The notes: generated from the letters alone by a model not told the origin. A stretch of 64,000 nt of DNA from Pseudopedobacter saltans DSM 12145 (GCF_000190735.1 NC_015177.1:2294001-2358000); one strand, 5' to 3'; shown: positions 7,401-17,026, counted from the first letter of the stretch. Made by a program: numbers and translations.

Positions 7401-9908
7401 TCAACTATTTCTCAGCATTCTCTTAAATAGTTTATAAATCTCGAACCACAATACAGAGATAACAGCAATAATACCTGCCAATCCCAGTTCTGTTAAACTT
7501 AGCCGGGTTACTTTAAAGAAACCAGAAAACAAAGGAAAATATAATATGGCAAAAAGGAGTATTAAGGTTAATAAGTTAACTACTACAAATAAGATATTGC
7601 GGTTCTTGAAGCTTTCAAACAGGCTATAATAAAATGAACGATTGGTTAAGCTTAACAAGATATTGGCAAAAATAAGTGTAGTAAAAACCATTGCTCTTGT
7701 TTCTTCTTCGTTGGCTCCACGCTGTACCATAAGCTGATAGGCGAATAATACTCCGCCGGTGATTATCAAACCCTGAACAATGCTCATCGCAAGTTCTTTC
7801 CAGTTCAAGAATGTATCGGTCATTTTTCTTGGTTTCCGCAACATCGTATTCTTTTCCATTGGTTCATTTTCGTACACAATAGAACAGGTTGGCCCCATAA
7901 TTAACTCTAAAAAGATAACATGAACCGGTGTGAAGATCTGCGGGAATACCCAACCCAAAAACAAGGGCAACGACACGGTAAGGATAATAGGAATATGAAT
8001 GGAAATGATGTACTGTACAGCTTTTTTAATATTGGCATAAATCCTTCGGCCAGCAGCAATTCCTGTAACCAGTTTATCTAAATCATCGTTGATAATAACA
8101 AGTGAAGCGGCTGCTTTTGCAATCTCTGTCCCTTTGTTGCCCATTGCTACGCCAATGTGTGCCGCTTTCAACGCCGGTGCATCATTTACCCCATCACCCA
8201 ACATGGCCACAACCTCTCCGTTTTGCTTTAAGGCATTTACAACCGTCAGTTTCGCATCTGGAAACATTCGTGTAAATAGTGTTTTCTCGCTCACTTCCTG
8301 CAATAATCGTTCTTGAGGATACTCCACAATTTCTTTTCCCTCTATGGCTGCACCGGTATTGAAAATCCCTGCCTGTACGGCAATGCTCTTTGTTGTGTCA
8401 GTATTGTCACCGGTAATTACTTTCACTTTTATTCCGGCATTATAAATGTGTTGAAAAACATCCTGAATACCCTTTTTTGGAGGATCATAAAACACTACCA
8501 AACCCAAAAAATCAAATTTAAAATCCTGCTGTTTCTCAGGGAAGTTATAGCCTTCAAAATTGGTTTTTGCTACACCTAAAACCCGAAATCCTTGTTTCCC
8601 AAAATCTCTAATCAACTCCCTAATTTTATTTTTTTCGCTTTCTGGCAGTATGGATACATTGAGTATAGCTTCCGGTGCGCCTTTGGCCGCAATAATCCGA
8701 TGCTTTTCTGCATTTTGAAAAAGATGCGTCATCATTGGCGGCTTGCCTTCCAGCGGATATTCATGAAAAAGAGTATACGATTTTCTGAGGTCATTTTTTT
8801 GGGTTTCTCCATAAATCCGATGCAGGGTTTTCTCCATAGGATCAAAGGGAACCGGTTCGCTGCTCCACATGGCATAGTCTATCAATTCGGTAAGTGCCGC
8901 ATCTTTAAAATCTTGTTCTTCGAAAGTTTTATCGGAATGATAATCGTACAGATGCTTAAGGTGCATGGTATTCTCTGTAATTGTTCCTGTCTTGTCGGTA
9001 CAGATAACCGTGGTACTTCCTAGTGTTTCTACTACGTTGCTTCGTTTAATGATTATCCCTTCACGCATTAATTTCCATGCCCCCAATGCCATAAAAGTGG
9101 TAAATGCCACCGGAATTTCTTCGGGCAGAACGGACATAGCCAACGTAAGTCCGTTAAGCAAACTTTCGAGCAGGTTTTGGGTATGATAATAATTTACTGC
9201 ACAAACCATCAGAAAGATTAGAATCCCAGCAATTGCCATTGTTTTTACAAACTTTCTGATCTGGAGCTGTAAAGGCGATATTTCTTCTGTTATACTGGAT
9301 ATAGAGGTTCCTATTTTTCCAAGCCGGGTTTCTTCACCGATTTTTTTTACTTCAAAAACCGCTAATCCCGATACTGAAACGGTTCCGCTAAATACTTCAT
9401 TATCTTCAGTTTCATTACTCTTAAAAACGGACAGGCTTTCTCCTGTTAAGGAAGCTTCATTAACAGAAAAATCATTACTATGGACGATTTTCCCATCGGC
9501 ATTAATCATTTCTCCTTCTTTGGTAATGCATAGATCGCCGACTACAATTTCACTGGTGAGGATTTGTATCACTTTGCCATTGCGGATAACTTCGCTTAAA
9601 GGTTCATTAAGTTTCTCTAAGGCTTCCAATGCTTTTTTACTTCTATTGTCCTGATACAGTGAAATAGCAGAAACTGCCACAATTGCCAGAAACATAAACA
9701 GCGCTTCGCCGTAGTCACCTATAATTACATAAATGGCTGAGATAGCAAATAACAGAATAAGCATAGGCTCTTTCACTATATCAATAAGCAATTCTACCCA
9801 GCTATTTTTTTGAGCCGCATCTATCCGATTATAGCCATACTTCTCTCTCGAAGCAGCTACTTCATAATTGGTAAGACCTTTCAGATGATCGGGAATGTTA
9901 TGGGACAT
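7401..9908 (-). CDS. Cation-translocating P-type ATPase (P2, calcium/manganese type)
   Basis: 835 aa. Domains in order: N-terminal cation-ATPase domain, TM pair near 47-85, actuator domain with TGES at 155-158, TM pair with PEEIP at 262-266, phosphorylation motif DKTGT at 305-309, nucleotide-binding region, GDGVNDAP hinge, and six C-terminal helices. No N-terminal CxxC metal-binding domain, which argues against a copper/zinc P1B pump; the PEEIP signature resembles P2A calcium-type pumps. Probably exports Ca2+ or a related divalent cation from the cytoplasm; ion choice is inferred. It appears monocistronic. Confidence 0.88.
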   Translation of the reverse strand: MSHNIPDHLKGLTNYEVAASREKYGYNRIDAAQKNSWVELLIDIVKEPMLILLFAISAIYVIIGDYGEALFMFLAIVAVSAISLYQDNRSKKALEALEKLNEPLSEVIRNGKVIQILTSEIVVGDLCITKEGEMINADGKIVHSNDFSVNEASLTGESLSVFKSNETEDNEVFSGTVSVSGLAVFEVKKIGEETRLGKIGTSISSITEEISPLQLQIRKFVKTMAIAGILIFLMVCAVNYYHTQNLLESLLNGLTLAMSVLPEEIPVAFTTFMALGAWKLMREGIIIKRSNVVETLGSTTVICTDKTGTITENTMHLKHLYDYHSDKTFEEQDFKDAALTELIDYAMWSSEPVPFDPMEKTLHRIYGETQKNDLRKSYTLFHEYPLEGKPPMMTHLFQNAEKHRIIAAKGAPEAILNVSILPESEKNKIRELIRDFGKQGFRVLGVAKTNFEGYNFPEKQQDFKFDFLGLVVFYDPPKKGIQDVFQHIYNAGIKVKVITGDNTDTTKSIAVQAGIFNTGAAIEGKEIVEYPQERLLQEVSEKTLFTRMFPDAKLTVVNALKQNGEVVAMLGDGVNDAPALKAAHIGVAMGNKGTEIAKAAASLVIINDDLDKLVTGIAAGRRIYANIKKAVQYIISIHIPIILTVSLPLFLGWVFPQIFTPVHVIFLELIMGPTCSIVYENEPMEKNTMLRKPRKMTDTFLNWKELAMSIVQGLIITGGVLFAYQLMVQRGANEEETRAMVFTTLIFANILLSLTNRSFYYSLFESFKNRNILFVVVNLLTLILLFAILYFPLFSGFFKVTRLSLTELGLAGIIAVISVLWFEIYKLFKRMLRNS

Positions 9909-10036
9909 AAATTAAAAGTACCTATTGTTGATACAAATGAGATTTAAACTCTAACTTATTCTAAGTTACTTTGTTTTAAAATAGTAAGATTACTTTAAAA
10001 AACCAACGCCTATAAAAGTAGAATGGGAAATTTTAA

Positions 10037-10798
10037 TTACTCGAAATAAAGGCTGAAGACAAAGTTTCTGAGGAACAATTTATCAATTGATTCGGAATAA
10101 GGCTCGTTATCTCTTTTAAGAACACTTTTAAAGGAATTGCTAAGCTTTATTTCAGGAGATAATTTAAAAAACTCAAAATACAGATCGAAACCGATACCTA
10201 TTTCGTAAGAGGGAATTTTTTTCTGATTCTTTAGAAACCGATAAAAATAGTCTTTATCTCCATCATCGAATTTCTTTTTCGACGCAATATCTATCCCATA
10301 TTTTACACCGCCAATCAAATAAGCTCTAAAATTATTCCTTCTATCAGATTTTAGTTTTAAAGACAATGGAAAATCTACCATGGTTGCAGCAACAGAACGT
10401 CGGGTTTTCCCTTGTGGACTATCCGCCCCATCCTGCTCATATCCCTTACCACTTATAAAAACATAATCCGCCATTCTATCCGTAAAGGTTAAAGTAGGCG
10501 TAAATCGTAAGTTAAGGTGTTTGGTTAGATATAAATCACTAACAAAGCCCAACCCAAAACCAGGATTTACAAAAGAGCTAATACTTGTAAGAGAATCTAT
10601 TGGTCCCGGGTCTGCTTTGTCAAAAAACGGCCCTCGCCAATTAGCCGCTTTCTCGATTTTATATTCCGAACCGATGTATTGAAAAGTAAAACCAAAATGT
10701 AAAGTTTCATCATCTACTCCTCCCCCCCAGTTCCCCTGTGCAAAAGACACTAAAGAAAACAGAAGCAGCGAAAGCAGAACTGAAAGCTTTTTAACCAT
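10037..10798 (-). CDS. porT: PorT-like outer-membrane protein of the type IX secretion system
   Basis: 253 aa with a clear signal peptide (cut near SFAQG). The early block DDETLHFGFTFQYIGSEYKI and the beta-barrel pattern (GLGFVSDLYLTKHLNLRFTPTLTF; C-terminal FVFSLYFE) match PorT, a barrel needed for type IX secretion in Porphyromonas and Flavobacterium. It starts directly after the ubiE stop with no gap, a pairing common in the phylum. The presence of a type IX cargo-like protein at 56504-57055 fits. Other core components (PorV, SprA, GldKLMN) are not in this window. Confidence 0.8.
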   Translation of the reverse strand: MVKKLSVLLSLLLFSLVSFAQGNWGGGVDDETLHFGFTFQYIGSEYKIEKAANWRGPFFDKADPGPIDSLTSISSFVNPGFGLGFVSDLYLTKHLNLRFTPTLTFTDRMADYVFISGKGYEQDGADSPQGKTRRSVAATMVDFPLSLKLKSDRRNNFRAYLIGGVKYGIDIASKKKFDDGDKDYFYRFLKNQKKIPSYEIGIGFDLYFEFFKLSPEIKLSNSFKSVLKRDNEPYSESIDKLFLRNFVFSLYFE

Positions 10799-11530
10799 TT
10801 ATTTTATTCCGGTATATATAGAACAAATACCAAACGTTAAAGGACGGAATTTAGTTTGTTTAAATCCTATTTTATCCATGAGATCTGTAAATCTCCTACC
10901 ATCAGGAAAAGCTGCCACAGATTCTGGTAAATAAGAATAAGCGCTGGAATCTTTAGAGAAGAACTTTCCTATTGTTGGTGTAACATAATGAAAATAGAAA
11001 TTGTATAATTGCTTTATCGGGAACGACACAGGTTTAGAGAATTCCAATACCACAAGTTTACCCCCGGGTTTTAAAACCCGATACATGTCAGAAATACCCT
11101 TTTCCAAATGTTCGAAGTTTCTAACTCCAAAAGCTACTGTTATAGCATCAAAAGTATCATTATCAAAAAGAAGCTTTTCAGAATCGCCCAATCTTACCTC
11201 GTAAATATCCTGCTTATTTCTTTTCGCTATTTTTTGTTTGGCAACTTCCAGCATCCCTGCCGAAATATCCACACCTATTATCTTTTCAGGTTTTAGGATT
11301 TCTATCGCTTCAAAAGCAAAATCTCCGGTGCCCGTAGCTACATCCAGCATCAGTTTAGGCTGAGTAGTCTTTAATTCTTTAATTGCTTTTTTTCGCCAAA
11401 TAATATCAATTCCTAAAGACATGAAATGATTTAAGAAATCATAAGTCTTGGAAATATTATTGAACATTGTTGCAACCTGCTCTTTTTTTGCTGCCTGCTG
11501 ATCTTTATATGGAGTGATATTTTGTGCCAT
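10799..11530 (-). CDS. ubiE: Demethylmenaquinone methyltransferase
   Basis: 243 aa from the preferred start at 11530 (MAQNITPYKD); a longer reading from 11542 adds four residues. SAM-binding motif DVATGTGD and the family signature NFEHLEKGISDMYRVLKPGGKLVVLEF are present, and the protein ends in GICSIYTGIK as usual for this family. It methylates demethylmenaquinone, the last step of menaquinone synthesis, in the cytoplasm at the membrane. As Bacteroidota use menaquinone, the MenG role is expected. Directly adjacent to porT, so the two form an operon. Confidence 0.93.
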   Translation of the reverse strand: MAQNITPYKDQQAAKKEQVATMFNNISKTYDFLNHFMSLGIDIIWRKKAIKELKTTQPKLMLDVATGTGDFAFEAIEILKPEKIIGVDISAGMLEVAKQKIAKRNKQDIYEVRLGDSEKLLFDNDTFDAITVAFGVRNFEHLEKGISDMYRVLKPGGKLVVLEFSKPVSFPIKQLYNFYFHYVTPTIGKFFSKDSSAYSYLPESVAAFPDGRRFTDLMDKIGFKQTKFRPLTFGICSIYTGIK

Positions 11531-11542
11531 TGTTGATGGCAA

Positions 11543-12045
11543 AGATAAAACAATTTACTGTTTAACCGCAAAAGGCACCAAGTATACAGGGGTATGTTTT
11601 AGTTTTTAATATTTAACCTGAGATTCGATTAATATTTCATTGTTTTTGAGTGATTTGGACATTATTTCATGTTTAGATTGCTTCGTTCCTCGCAATGACG
11701 CCCCTATTTTTTGTCATTGCGAGGAGGTACGACGAAGCAATCTCTTCTCGCACTACTCTCATAGCCTTTTTATAATCGAACTCCTCAGGTTATTTAATGA
11801 ATGTTGACTTCTAAAAAGTGTTCGTCGTCTTTAGTCGTGAGTCCTTAATACCAGCTACGAGTTTTGATTCCAGATTAAATTAACCACAAAGAGCATTAAA
11901 GCTTTCACAGAGCCCACAAAGTTTTTCACTCTGCATAGTTTGTGCTTTTTTAGCAATCTTTCTGGTTTTTCTGGTTTTTTAAATTTCAGATTAATGTTTA
12001 TTGATATTTAAAAAAGCTTAAAGCATACCCAACCTATGAACTAAC
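11543..12045. other. 503-bp intergenic region with REP-like palindrome and dispersed repeat
   Basis: No gene supported. It holds the REP-like inverted repeat at 11675-11743 (listed separately) and, at about 11880-11960, an accacaaagag-type dispersed element related to those at 16396-16492 and 39180-39290. The rest is AT-rich sequence without recognisable signal. Confidence 0.6.
11675..11743. repeat. REP-like inverted repeat
   Basis: Left arm gattgcttcgt-tcctcgcaatgac (from 11676) is answered by gtcattgcgagga-ggtacgacgaagcaatc (to 11742). The outer and inner arm segments pair perfectly and the right arm carries a few extra bases (ggta). The spacer is about 13 bp with a T tract. Words of the type gtcattgcgaggag...cgacgaagcaatc are familiar as scattered extragenic palindromes in many bacterial genomes. 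No transposase is nearby. Confidence 0.8.
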
Positions 12046-12918
12046 TCAGCAAAACCCCACATTTACTCCCACCCCAAATACTTGCCTGATCTGGAAACCG
12101 GGATATGCATTATCGTCATAAATCGTTTGGAATGCTAAATTAGTAGATAAGTATTTATTAATTTTCATGACCACATTAAGCTGATAATCGACATCTACAT
12201 TTTGTGGCTTATCCAAATAATTAGAATACAGATTCAAAACATTCTCCAGAGAAACATTCTCCATCAGATTGAATTTATAGTAAGCGGAGGTATACATTCC
12301 CAGTTCGTATCGCATGCTCTTTCCTTCTTCAACGCCAAAATATTTTCTATCCGGCAAAGTCCTGCTTTTGTCTACAAACACCATTCTGGATGTTGCCGGT
12401 GCTATATTGACTTTTAGATTATCATTTTTCTTCCATAACATACCCGGACCAAAAGTTAGATATGCTGGAGAAAAGAAATTGGTATAGGAAGTTCGGATTT
12501 CTTTACCATTGGCATCTGTACCATAATTATATCCCTCCGTAAATTGTGTTTTAAAATTGAGAATTCCCGAATAGTACCAGTTACCGGAAGCTTTTCGCCC
12601 ATAAAGTGAATTCAATTCTATACGATCATCTGTTTTTTTAGCAAATTCTGAATTTTTGGTCCTAACCAAACCATAAGCTCCAATAATCTTGTTATCCCAA
12701 GTATTATCACCTTTTTTATAGTTGAAATCATAATTCAGGCCTAAAGTTCCCGAAATATTGTTTTCCCCTCCGGCTAACCAATTGCTAAATGCAGATTGAT
12801 TAAACAATAAAGAGATATTTCCTTTTTTGATCCAGCCATCCTTAACCTCTTCCTTTTCCTGAGCAAAGCTTAGTAGTGAACCTAACATTAAAAAGCTGGT
12901 AATAATCTTTTTCTTCAT
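12046..12918 (-). CDS. DUF3078-like outer-membrane protein
   Basis: 290 aa with signal peptide ending at SFAQ. The block WIKKGNISLLFNQSAFSNWLAGGENNISGTLGLNYDFNYKKGDNTWDN, quoted only by its ends here (WIKKGN... to ...NTWDN, about residues 29-77), is the hallmark of DUF3078 proteins, which are predicted outer-membrane beta-barrels in Bacteroidota. The C-terminus ends in alternating hydrophobic residues (FGVGVNVGFC). Function unknown. Divergent from engB, with a 111-bp gap between them. Confidence 0.85.
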   Translation of the reverse strand: MKKKIITSFLMLGSLLSFAQEKEEVKDGWIKKGNISLLFNQSAFSNWLAGGENNISGTLGLNYDFNYKKGDNTWDNKIIGAYGLVRTKNSEFAKKTDDRIELNSLYGRKASGNWYYSGILNFKTQFTEGYNYGTDANGKEIRTSYTNFFSPAYLTFGPGMLWKKNDNLKVNIAPATSRMVFVDKSRTLPDRKYFGVEEGKSMRYELGMYTSAYYKFNLMENVSLENVLNLYSNYLDKPQNVDVDYQLNVVMKINKYLSTNLAFQTIYDDNAYPGFQIRQVFGVGVNVGFC

Positions 12919-13017
12919 AAGACTCCTTTCTAAATTGTTAAACAGTAGTTTATCTACTATACGGAAATTTCATTCTTTTGTTTGATTTGTACAATAAGTG
13001 ATAAATGATTAAAACTG

Positions 13018-13025
13018 TATCTTTG
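13018..13025 (+). promoter_or_regulatory. Putative -7 element (TATCTTTG) for engB
   Basis: TATCTTTG matches the Bacteroidota -7 consensus TAnnTTTG and lies only four bases before the engB ATG at 13030, so a transcript from it would be leaderless or nearly so. I could not find a good TTTG at the -33 spacing, which weakens the call. Confidence 0.4.
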
Positions 13026-13029
13026 TAGT

Positions 13030-13680
13030 ATGATTATCAAATCCGCAGAATTTACTGTCAGTAATACCAAAATAAGCAAGCTTCCTCCCTGCGTTTTACC
13101 TGAATACGCATTTATAGGAAGATCTAATGTAGGAAAGTCTTCTTTAATCAATATGCTCACTGATGTAAAGGGTTTAGCTAAAACTTCCCAAAAGCCAGGA
13201 AAAACGCAGTTGATAAATCATTTTTTGATTAATAAAGAATGGTATCTTGTAGATTTACCTGGCTATGGCTATGCCAGAAGTTCGAAATCAAACAGGCTTG
13301 AATGGGCTAAATTTATTAAAAACTATCTGGAAAAAAGAGAAAGTCTGCAATGCGTTTTTGTTCTTATTGACAGCCGTTTGGAGCCTCAGAAAATTGACAT
13401 AGAGTTTTGTTGTTATTTGGGAGAAAGAGGGATTCCTTTCATCCTGATCTTCACCAAGGCGGATAAAAACGGAGTAAATAAATCTCAGCAAAACATGTCG
13501 GCTTTTAAAAAAGAAATGCTAAAACATTTTGAAGAGGTTCCACAAATGTTGCTGACATCTTCTGAAACCAAATTCGGAAAAGAGGAAGTTTTAAGCTTTA
13601 TTCAGGATGTAAATCAACATTTTGAAATTCCTGAAGTTGCACAGACACAAATTGAAGCTGGATTGAAGAGTAAAGATTAA
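13030..13680 (+). CDS. engB: Ribosome biogenesis GTP-binding protein YihA/YsxC (EngB)
   Basis: 216 aa. P-loop GRSNVGKSS at 30-38, G2/G3 region with DLPGYGYA (G3 DxPG), G4 TKAD, and G5 SSETKFGKE are all present. The protein is the EngB TRAFAC GTPase involved in large ribosomal subunit assembly. It is the first gene of a plus-strand run (engB, ubiA-like, M3 peptidase), though a 63-bp low-complexity gap separates it from the next gene. Confidence 0.95.
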   Translation: MIIKSAEFTVSNTKISKLPPCVLPEYAFIGRSNVGKSSLINMLTDVKGLAKTSQKPGKTQLINHFLINKEWYLVDLPGYGYARSSKSNRLEWAKFIKNYLEKRESLQCVFVLIDSRLEPQKIDIEFCCYLGERGIPFILIFTKADKNGVNKSQQNMSAFKKEMLKHFEEVPQMLLTSSETKFGKEEVLSFIQDVNQHFEIPEVAQTQIEAGLKSKD

Positions 13681-13743
13681 GGAATAAAGATCGAAGAGTA
13701 AAGACTGATAACTGACAACTAACTACTAACAACTGATCCAAAC

Positions 13744-14598
13744 ATGAAGAAATACCTTTCGTTAGTTACATTTTCGCATACCATTTTTGCCATGCCTTTT
13801 GCTTTTATTGGTTTCTTTTTGGCAATAAGCACAACAGATCATCCCTTTTCATGGCTCAAACTTTTATTAATGGTTTGTTGTATGGTTTTTGCCCGAAATG
13901 CGGCCATGGCATTCAATCGATATTTAGACAGGGATATAGATGCACTTAACCCTCGCACAAAAGTTCGGGATATTCCTTCTGGAAGAATTTCGGCCAAAAA
14001 CGCTTTGATATTTACACTAATAAATTGTGCATTGTTCATCTCTGCTACGTGGTTTATTAATCCTTTGTGTTTTTATTTGTCACCCGTAGCTTTACTGGTG
14101 GTTTTAGGTTATAGCGCTACCAAACGTTTTACCGCACTATGTCATTTGGTTTTAGGATTAGGCTTATCATTAGCCCCAATTGGTGCTTACTTAGTGATTA
14201 CGGGGGAGTTTGCGGTATTACCGGTGTTATTTTCTCTGGCTGTACTTTGCTGGGTAAGTGGCTTTGATATTATCTATGCACTTCAGGACGAGGATTTTGA
14301 CAGAAACTTGAAACTGCATTCAATTCCGTCTTACCTGGGTACAAAAAATGCCTTAATGGTTAGCAATATATTACATATCTGCTCTGCAATATTTGTAATT
14401 ATTCCTGTCCTTATAACTCCATTATCCTGGTTTTACTTTGTTGGTTTGGCTATTTTCGTCACTATGCTGATTTATCAGCACAGACTGGTAAAACCAAATG
14501 ACCTGTCCAGAGTTAACTTTGCTTTTATGACTACAAACGGAATTGCTTCCGTAGCGTTTGCCGTTTGTTTCTTGTTAGACGTTTTTATTAGATCATAA
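13744..14598 (+). CDS. UbiA-family prenyltransferase (4-hydroxybenzoate/MqnP type)
   Basis: 284 aa integral membrane protein with about eight hydrophobic segments. First Asp-rich motif NRYLDRDID (about 58-66) and second DIIYALQDEDFD (about 175-186) bind the prenyl diphosphate via Mg2+. It belongs to the ubiA_other group; in organisms using the futalosine route this protein is MqnP in menaquinone synthesis. Whether this organism uses that route or the classical one cannot be read from the window, so no symbol is given. The M3 peptidase gene follows 5 bp later. Confidence 0.85.
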   Translation: MKKYLSLVTFSHTIFAMPFAFIGFFLAISTTDHPFSWLKLLLMVCCMVFARNAAMAFNRYLDRDIDALNPRTKVRDIPSGRISAKNALIFTLINCALFISATWFINPLCFYLSPVALLVVLGYSATKRFTALCHLVLGLGLSLAPIGAYLVITGEFAVLPVLFSLAVLCWVSGFDIIYALQDEDFDRNLKLHSIPSYLGTKNALMVSNILHICSAIFVIIPVLITPLSWFYFVGLAIFVTMLIYQHRLVKPNDLSRVNFAFMTTNGIASVAFAVCFLLDVFIRS

Positions 14599-14603
14599 TC
14601 ATC

Positions 14604-16307
14604 ATGATAAAAAAGAAAGAAAAAACATTTGTTCCCAACAACATGGAAATTAAATGGGAAAATCTAGAACCTCTGTTCAAAGAATTACAAAACCGTCCGA
14701 TAGATAGTTTTTCTGATTTGGAACAATGGTTAAGGGACCGCAGCGAATTGGAAGCTACATTGGAGGAAGACTTTGCCTGGCGATATATTAAAATGACCTG
14801 CGATACTTCTAATGAAGAACTTGTTAAAAGCTTTCAATATTTCGCAACGGAAATTGAGCCTAAAATTGCTCCACTTCAAAATGAATTGAATAAAAAATTG
14901 GTAGAATCTGCTTTTGTAAACGATTTAAACCATGACAAATATTTTATTTACCTGAGAGGTGTTAAAAAAGCACTTGCCCTGTTCAGAGAAGAAAACATTC
15001 CGTTACAGACAGAAATTCAAATCGAACAACAGAAATATCAGGGTATTACAGGTGCCATGTCTGTTACTATAGATGAACAAGAGTACACTTTAGAGCAAGC
15101 TTCTAACTTTTTAAAAGATTTAGACAGGTCAAAAAGGGAAAAAGCTTGGAAAAGTATAACCTTGAGACGTTTACAGGATAAGGAAGAATTAGACGTCTTA
15201 TTCAATAAGCTAAAATCCTTAAGGCATCAGGTAGCTTTGAATGCCGATTTCAAGAATTTCAGAGATTATATGTTCGAAGCTCTAGGCCGTTTCGATTATT
15301 CTGTTCAGGACGTTTATAACTTCCATCATGCTGTTCAGCAAGAAATTGTGCCTTTATTGGCAGAACAGGCGGAAGATCGCAAAAAGGCCCTGAATTTAGA
15401 TGTTTTAAAACCCTGGGATACCGAGGTTGACACTTCCGGAAAACCAGCATTGAAACCTTTTTCTAACGGCGAAGAGTTAATAAATAAGTCTATTCTGTGC
15501 TTTGACAAATTGAACCCGTATTTAGGAGAAAGATTGTCTATCATGAAAGAGAACAATCTTTTTGATGTTGAGAGCAGGAAAGGAAAAGCTCCGGGAGGTT
15601 ACAATTATCCTTTGGCAGAAACCGGTGCGCCCTTCATTTTCATGAATTCGGCGGGCTCTTTTAGAGACCTTACTACAATGGTTCATGAAGGCGGCCATGC
15701 AGTGCACACTTTCTTAACAGCAGATTTAGAACTTAACGATTTTAAACATTGTCCTTCTGAAGTTGCAGAATTGGCTTCAATGTCTATGGAACTAATTTCT
15801 ATGGATTATTGGGATGAATTTTTTTCTGATCCGGCAGAGTTGAAAAGGGCAAAACAATACCAGTTAAAAGATGTGCTAAAAACTTTACCATGGGTAGCTG
15901 TTGTAGATAAATTTCAGCATTGGATTTATGAAAATCCCGAGCATAGCAGTGAGGAACGTACGATAGCATGGAAAAGGATATTCACCGAATTTGGGGCTAA
16001 TTTTGTAGACTGGAGCGATCATGAGGATGCGTTAGCAAACCTTTGGCAAAAACAGCTTCACATATTCGAGGTTCCGTTTTACTATATTGAGTACGGGATT
16101 GCGCAGCTTGGCGCTATAGCTGTTTGGAAAAATTATAAGGAAAACCCGGAAAAAGGTCTTCAAAACTATATAGAAGCCCTGAAATTGGGTTATACCAAAT
16201 CTATAAAAGAGATTTATAAAACAGCAGGAATCGAGTTTGATTTTAGTGCTGCTTATATCAGAGAGCTGGCCCAGTTCGTGATCACCGAATTGAAAAAGCT
16301 GAATTAG
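14604..16307 (+). CDS. M3-family oligoendopeptidase (PepF-like)
   Basis: 567 aa zinc metallopeptidase. Zinc motif HEGGH at residues 361-365 and the third ligand Glu389 in SEVAELASMSMEL are intact; a PEST of the family, Tyr/His substrate-binding segment HIFEVPFYYIEYGIAQLG, is present near the C-terminus. It would cleave short peptides in the cytoplasm (no signal peptide). The start at 14604 keeps the KKKEKTFVPN N-terminus; an internal Met at 14643 is the alternative. Five bp after the UbiA-like gene, so likely co-transcribed. Confidence 0.92.
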   Translation: MIKKKEKTFVPNNMEIKWENLEPLFKELQNRPIDSFSDLEQWLRDRSELEATLEEDFAWRYIKMTCDTSNEELVKSFQYFATEIEPKIAPLQNELNKKLVESAFVNDLNHDKYFIYLRGVKKALALFREENIPLQTEIQIEQQKYQGITGAMSVTIDEQEYTLEQASNFLKDLDRSKREKAWKSITLRRLQDKEELDVLFNKLKSLRHQVALNADFKNFRDYMFEALGRFDYSVQDVYNFHHAVQQEIVPLLAEQAEDRKKALNLDVLKPWDTEVDTSGKPALKPFSNGEELINKSILCFDKLNPYLGERLSIMKENNLFDVESRKGKAPGGYNYPLAETGAPFIFMNSAGSFRDLTTMVHEGGHAVHTFLTADLELNDFKHCPSEVAELASMSMELISMDYWDEFFSDPAELKRAKQYQLKDVLKTLPWVAVVDKFQHWIYENPEHSSEERTIAWKRIFTEFGANFVDWSDHEDALANLWQKQLHIFEVPFYYIEYGIAQLGAIAVWKNYKENPEKGLQNYIEALKLGYTKSIKEIYKTAGIEFDFSAAYIRELAQFVITELKKLN

Positions 16308-16618
16308 TTGGCTAGTATTTAGTAGTAAGTATCGAGATGGGTGGATTAGTTTCTTAAGTAGATACCTCCAAAGAACCTTGCATTATTTAATATAAAACCA
16401 CAAAGAGCTCTAAGCTTTTCACAAAGGACGCTAAGTTTTTGGCTCTGCAATTCACTTTGTGTAATTATAAATTCTTAGTGCTCTTTGTGGTTAATCTATC
16501 TTACTTCGTATTCGGACTTATAGTTCATCAATCATTGGTTCATTAGTAGATTTCACTATGGACCATCAACTATGGACAATTAGACATCCGACACATCCCA
16601 ACACTTGATATCTGAAAC
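16308..16618. other. 311-bp intergenic region made mostly of dispersed repeats
   Basis: No gene seen. It contains the inverted accacaaagag pair (16396-16492) and, at about 16535-16585, a run beginning ttcattagtagatttcac and continuing with ctatggac/catcaac words that closely resembles 39196-39253. Convergent position between the M3 peptidase and the GreA-like gene. Confidence 0.6.
16396..16492. repeat. Inverted pair of accacaaagagc elements
   Basis: Left arm 16396-16414 (aaccacaaagagctctaag) and right arm 16474-16492 (cttagtgctctttgtggtt) are reverse complements with one mismatch. The 59-bp interior also carries cacaaag words in both orientations. It could form a long hairpin between two convergent genes. 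Single-arm relatives occur at about 11881 and 39181. Confidence 0.75.
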
Positions 16619-17026
16619 TTAATTCACCACTGGTGTAACTTCTTTAATAAAATAATTTCTTATACCATCGGGCATTTCCCAACTTACTTTATCGCCACTT
16701 TTATATCCAGCAAGCGCCACACCTATTGGTGATAAGATAGAAAGTTTATTTAATTTTTGCTTTGCTTTTTTAGGCTCTACCAATATAAACTCTAATTCTT
16801 TACCAGACTGCTCTTCCTCTATCTTTAATTTGGTATTTACAGAAACAAATCCTTCTGGTAATGTCTTCTCTGTTAAAACCTCTGCCTTTTCCAATTCAGC
16901 TGCAAGCTTTTGTTTGTTGAACTCAGGCATTGCATTGCTGTTTGATTTTAAATAATCCTTTAATAAACTATAAACACCTTTCGATAATTTCACTTCTAAA
17001 TTTTCCATAACAACTTTAAATTTCAT
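16619..17026 (-). CDS. GreA/GreB-family elongation factor-like protein (Rnk-like)
   Basis: 135 aa. The C-terminal half (about 60-133) is a GreA/GreB C-terminal fold: FILVEPKKAKQKLNKLSILSPIGVAL... with the SPIGVALAGYKSGDKVSW motif near 95-112. The N-terminus is much shorter than the GreA coiled coil, so it resembles Rnk or the short GreA-like proteins that bind RNA polymerase. A second possible start lies at 17008 (MENLEVKL). Upstream are a strong terminator (17132-17156) and a 47-codon ORF, suggesting attenuation or an independent small gene. Confidence 0.8.
   Translation of the reverse strand: MKFKVVMENLEVKLSKGVYSLLKDYLKSNSNAMPEFNKQKLAAELEKAEVLTEKTLPEGFVSVNTKLKIEEEQSGKELEFILVEPKKAKQKLNKLSILSPIGVALAGYKSGDKVSWEMPDGIRNYFIKEVTPVVN

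Noticed and set aside
8089-9186. Four plus-strand ORFs inside the P-type ATPase gene
   Set aside because: Antisense shadows of a gene with full motif support; products lack domains.
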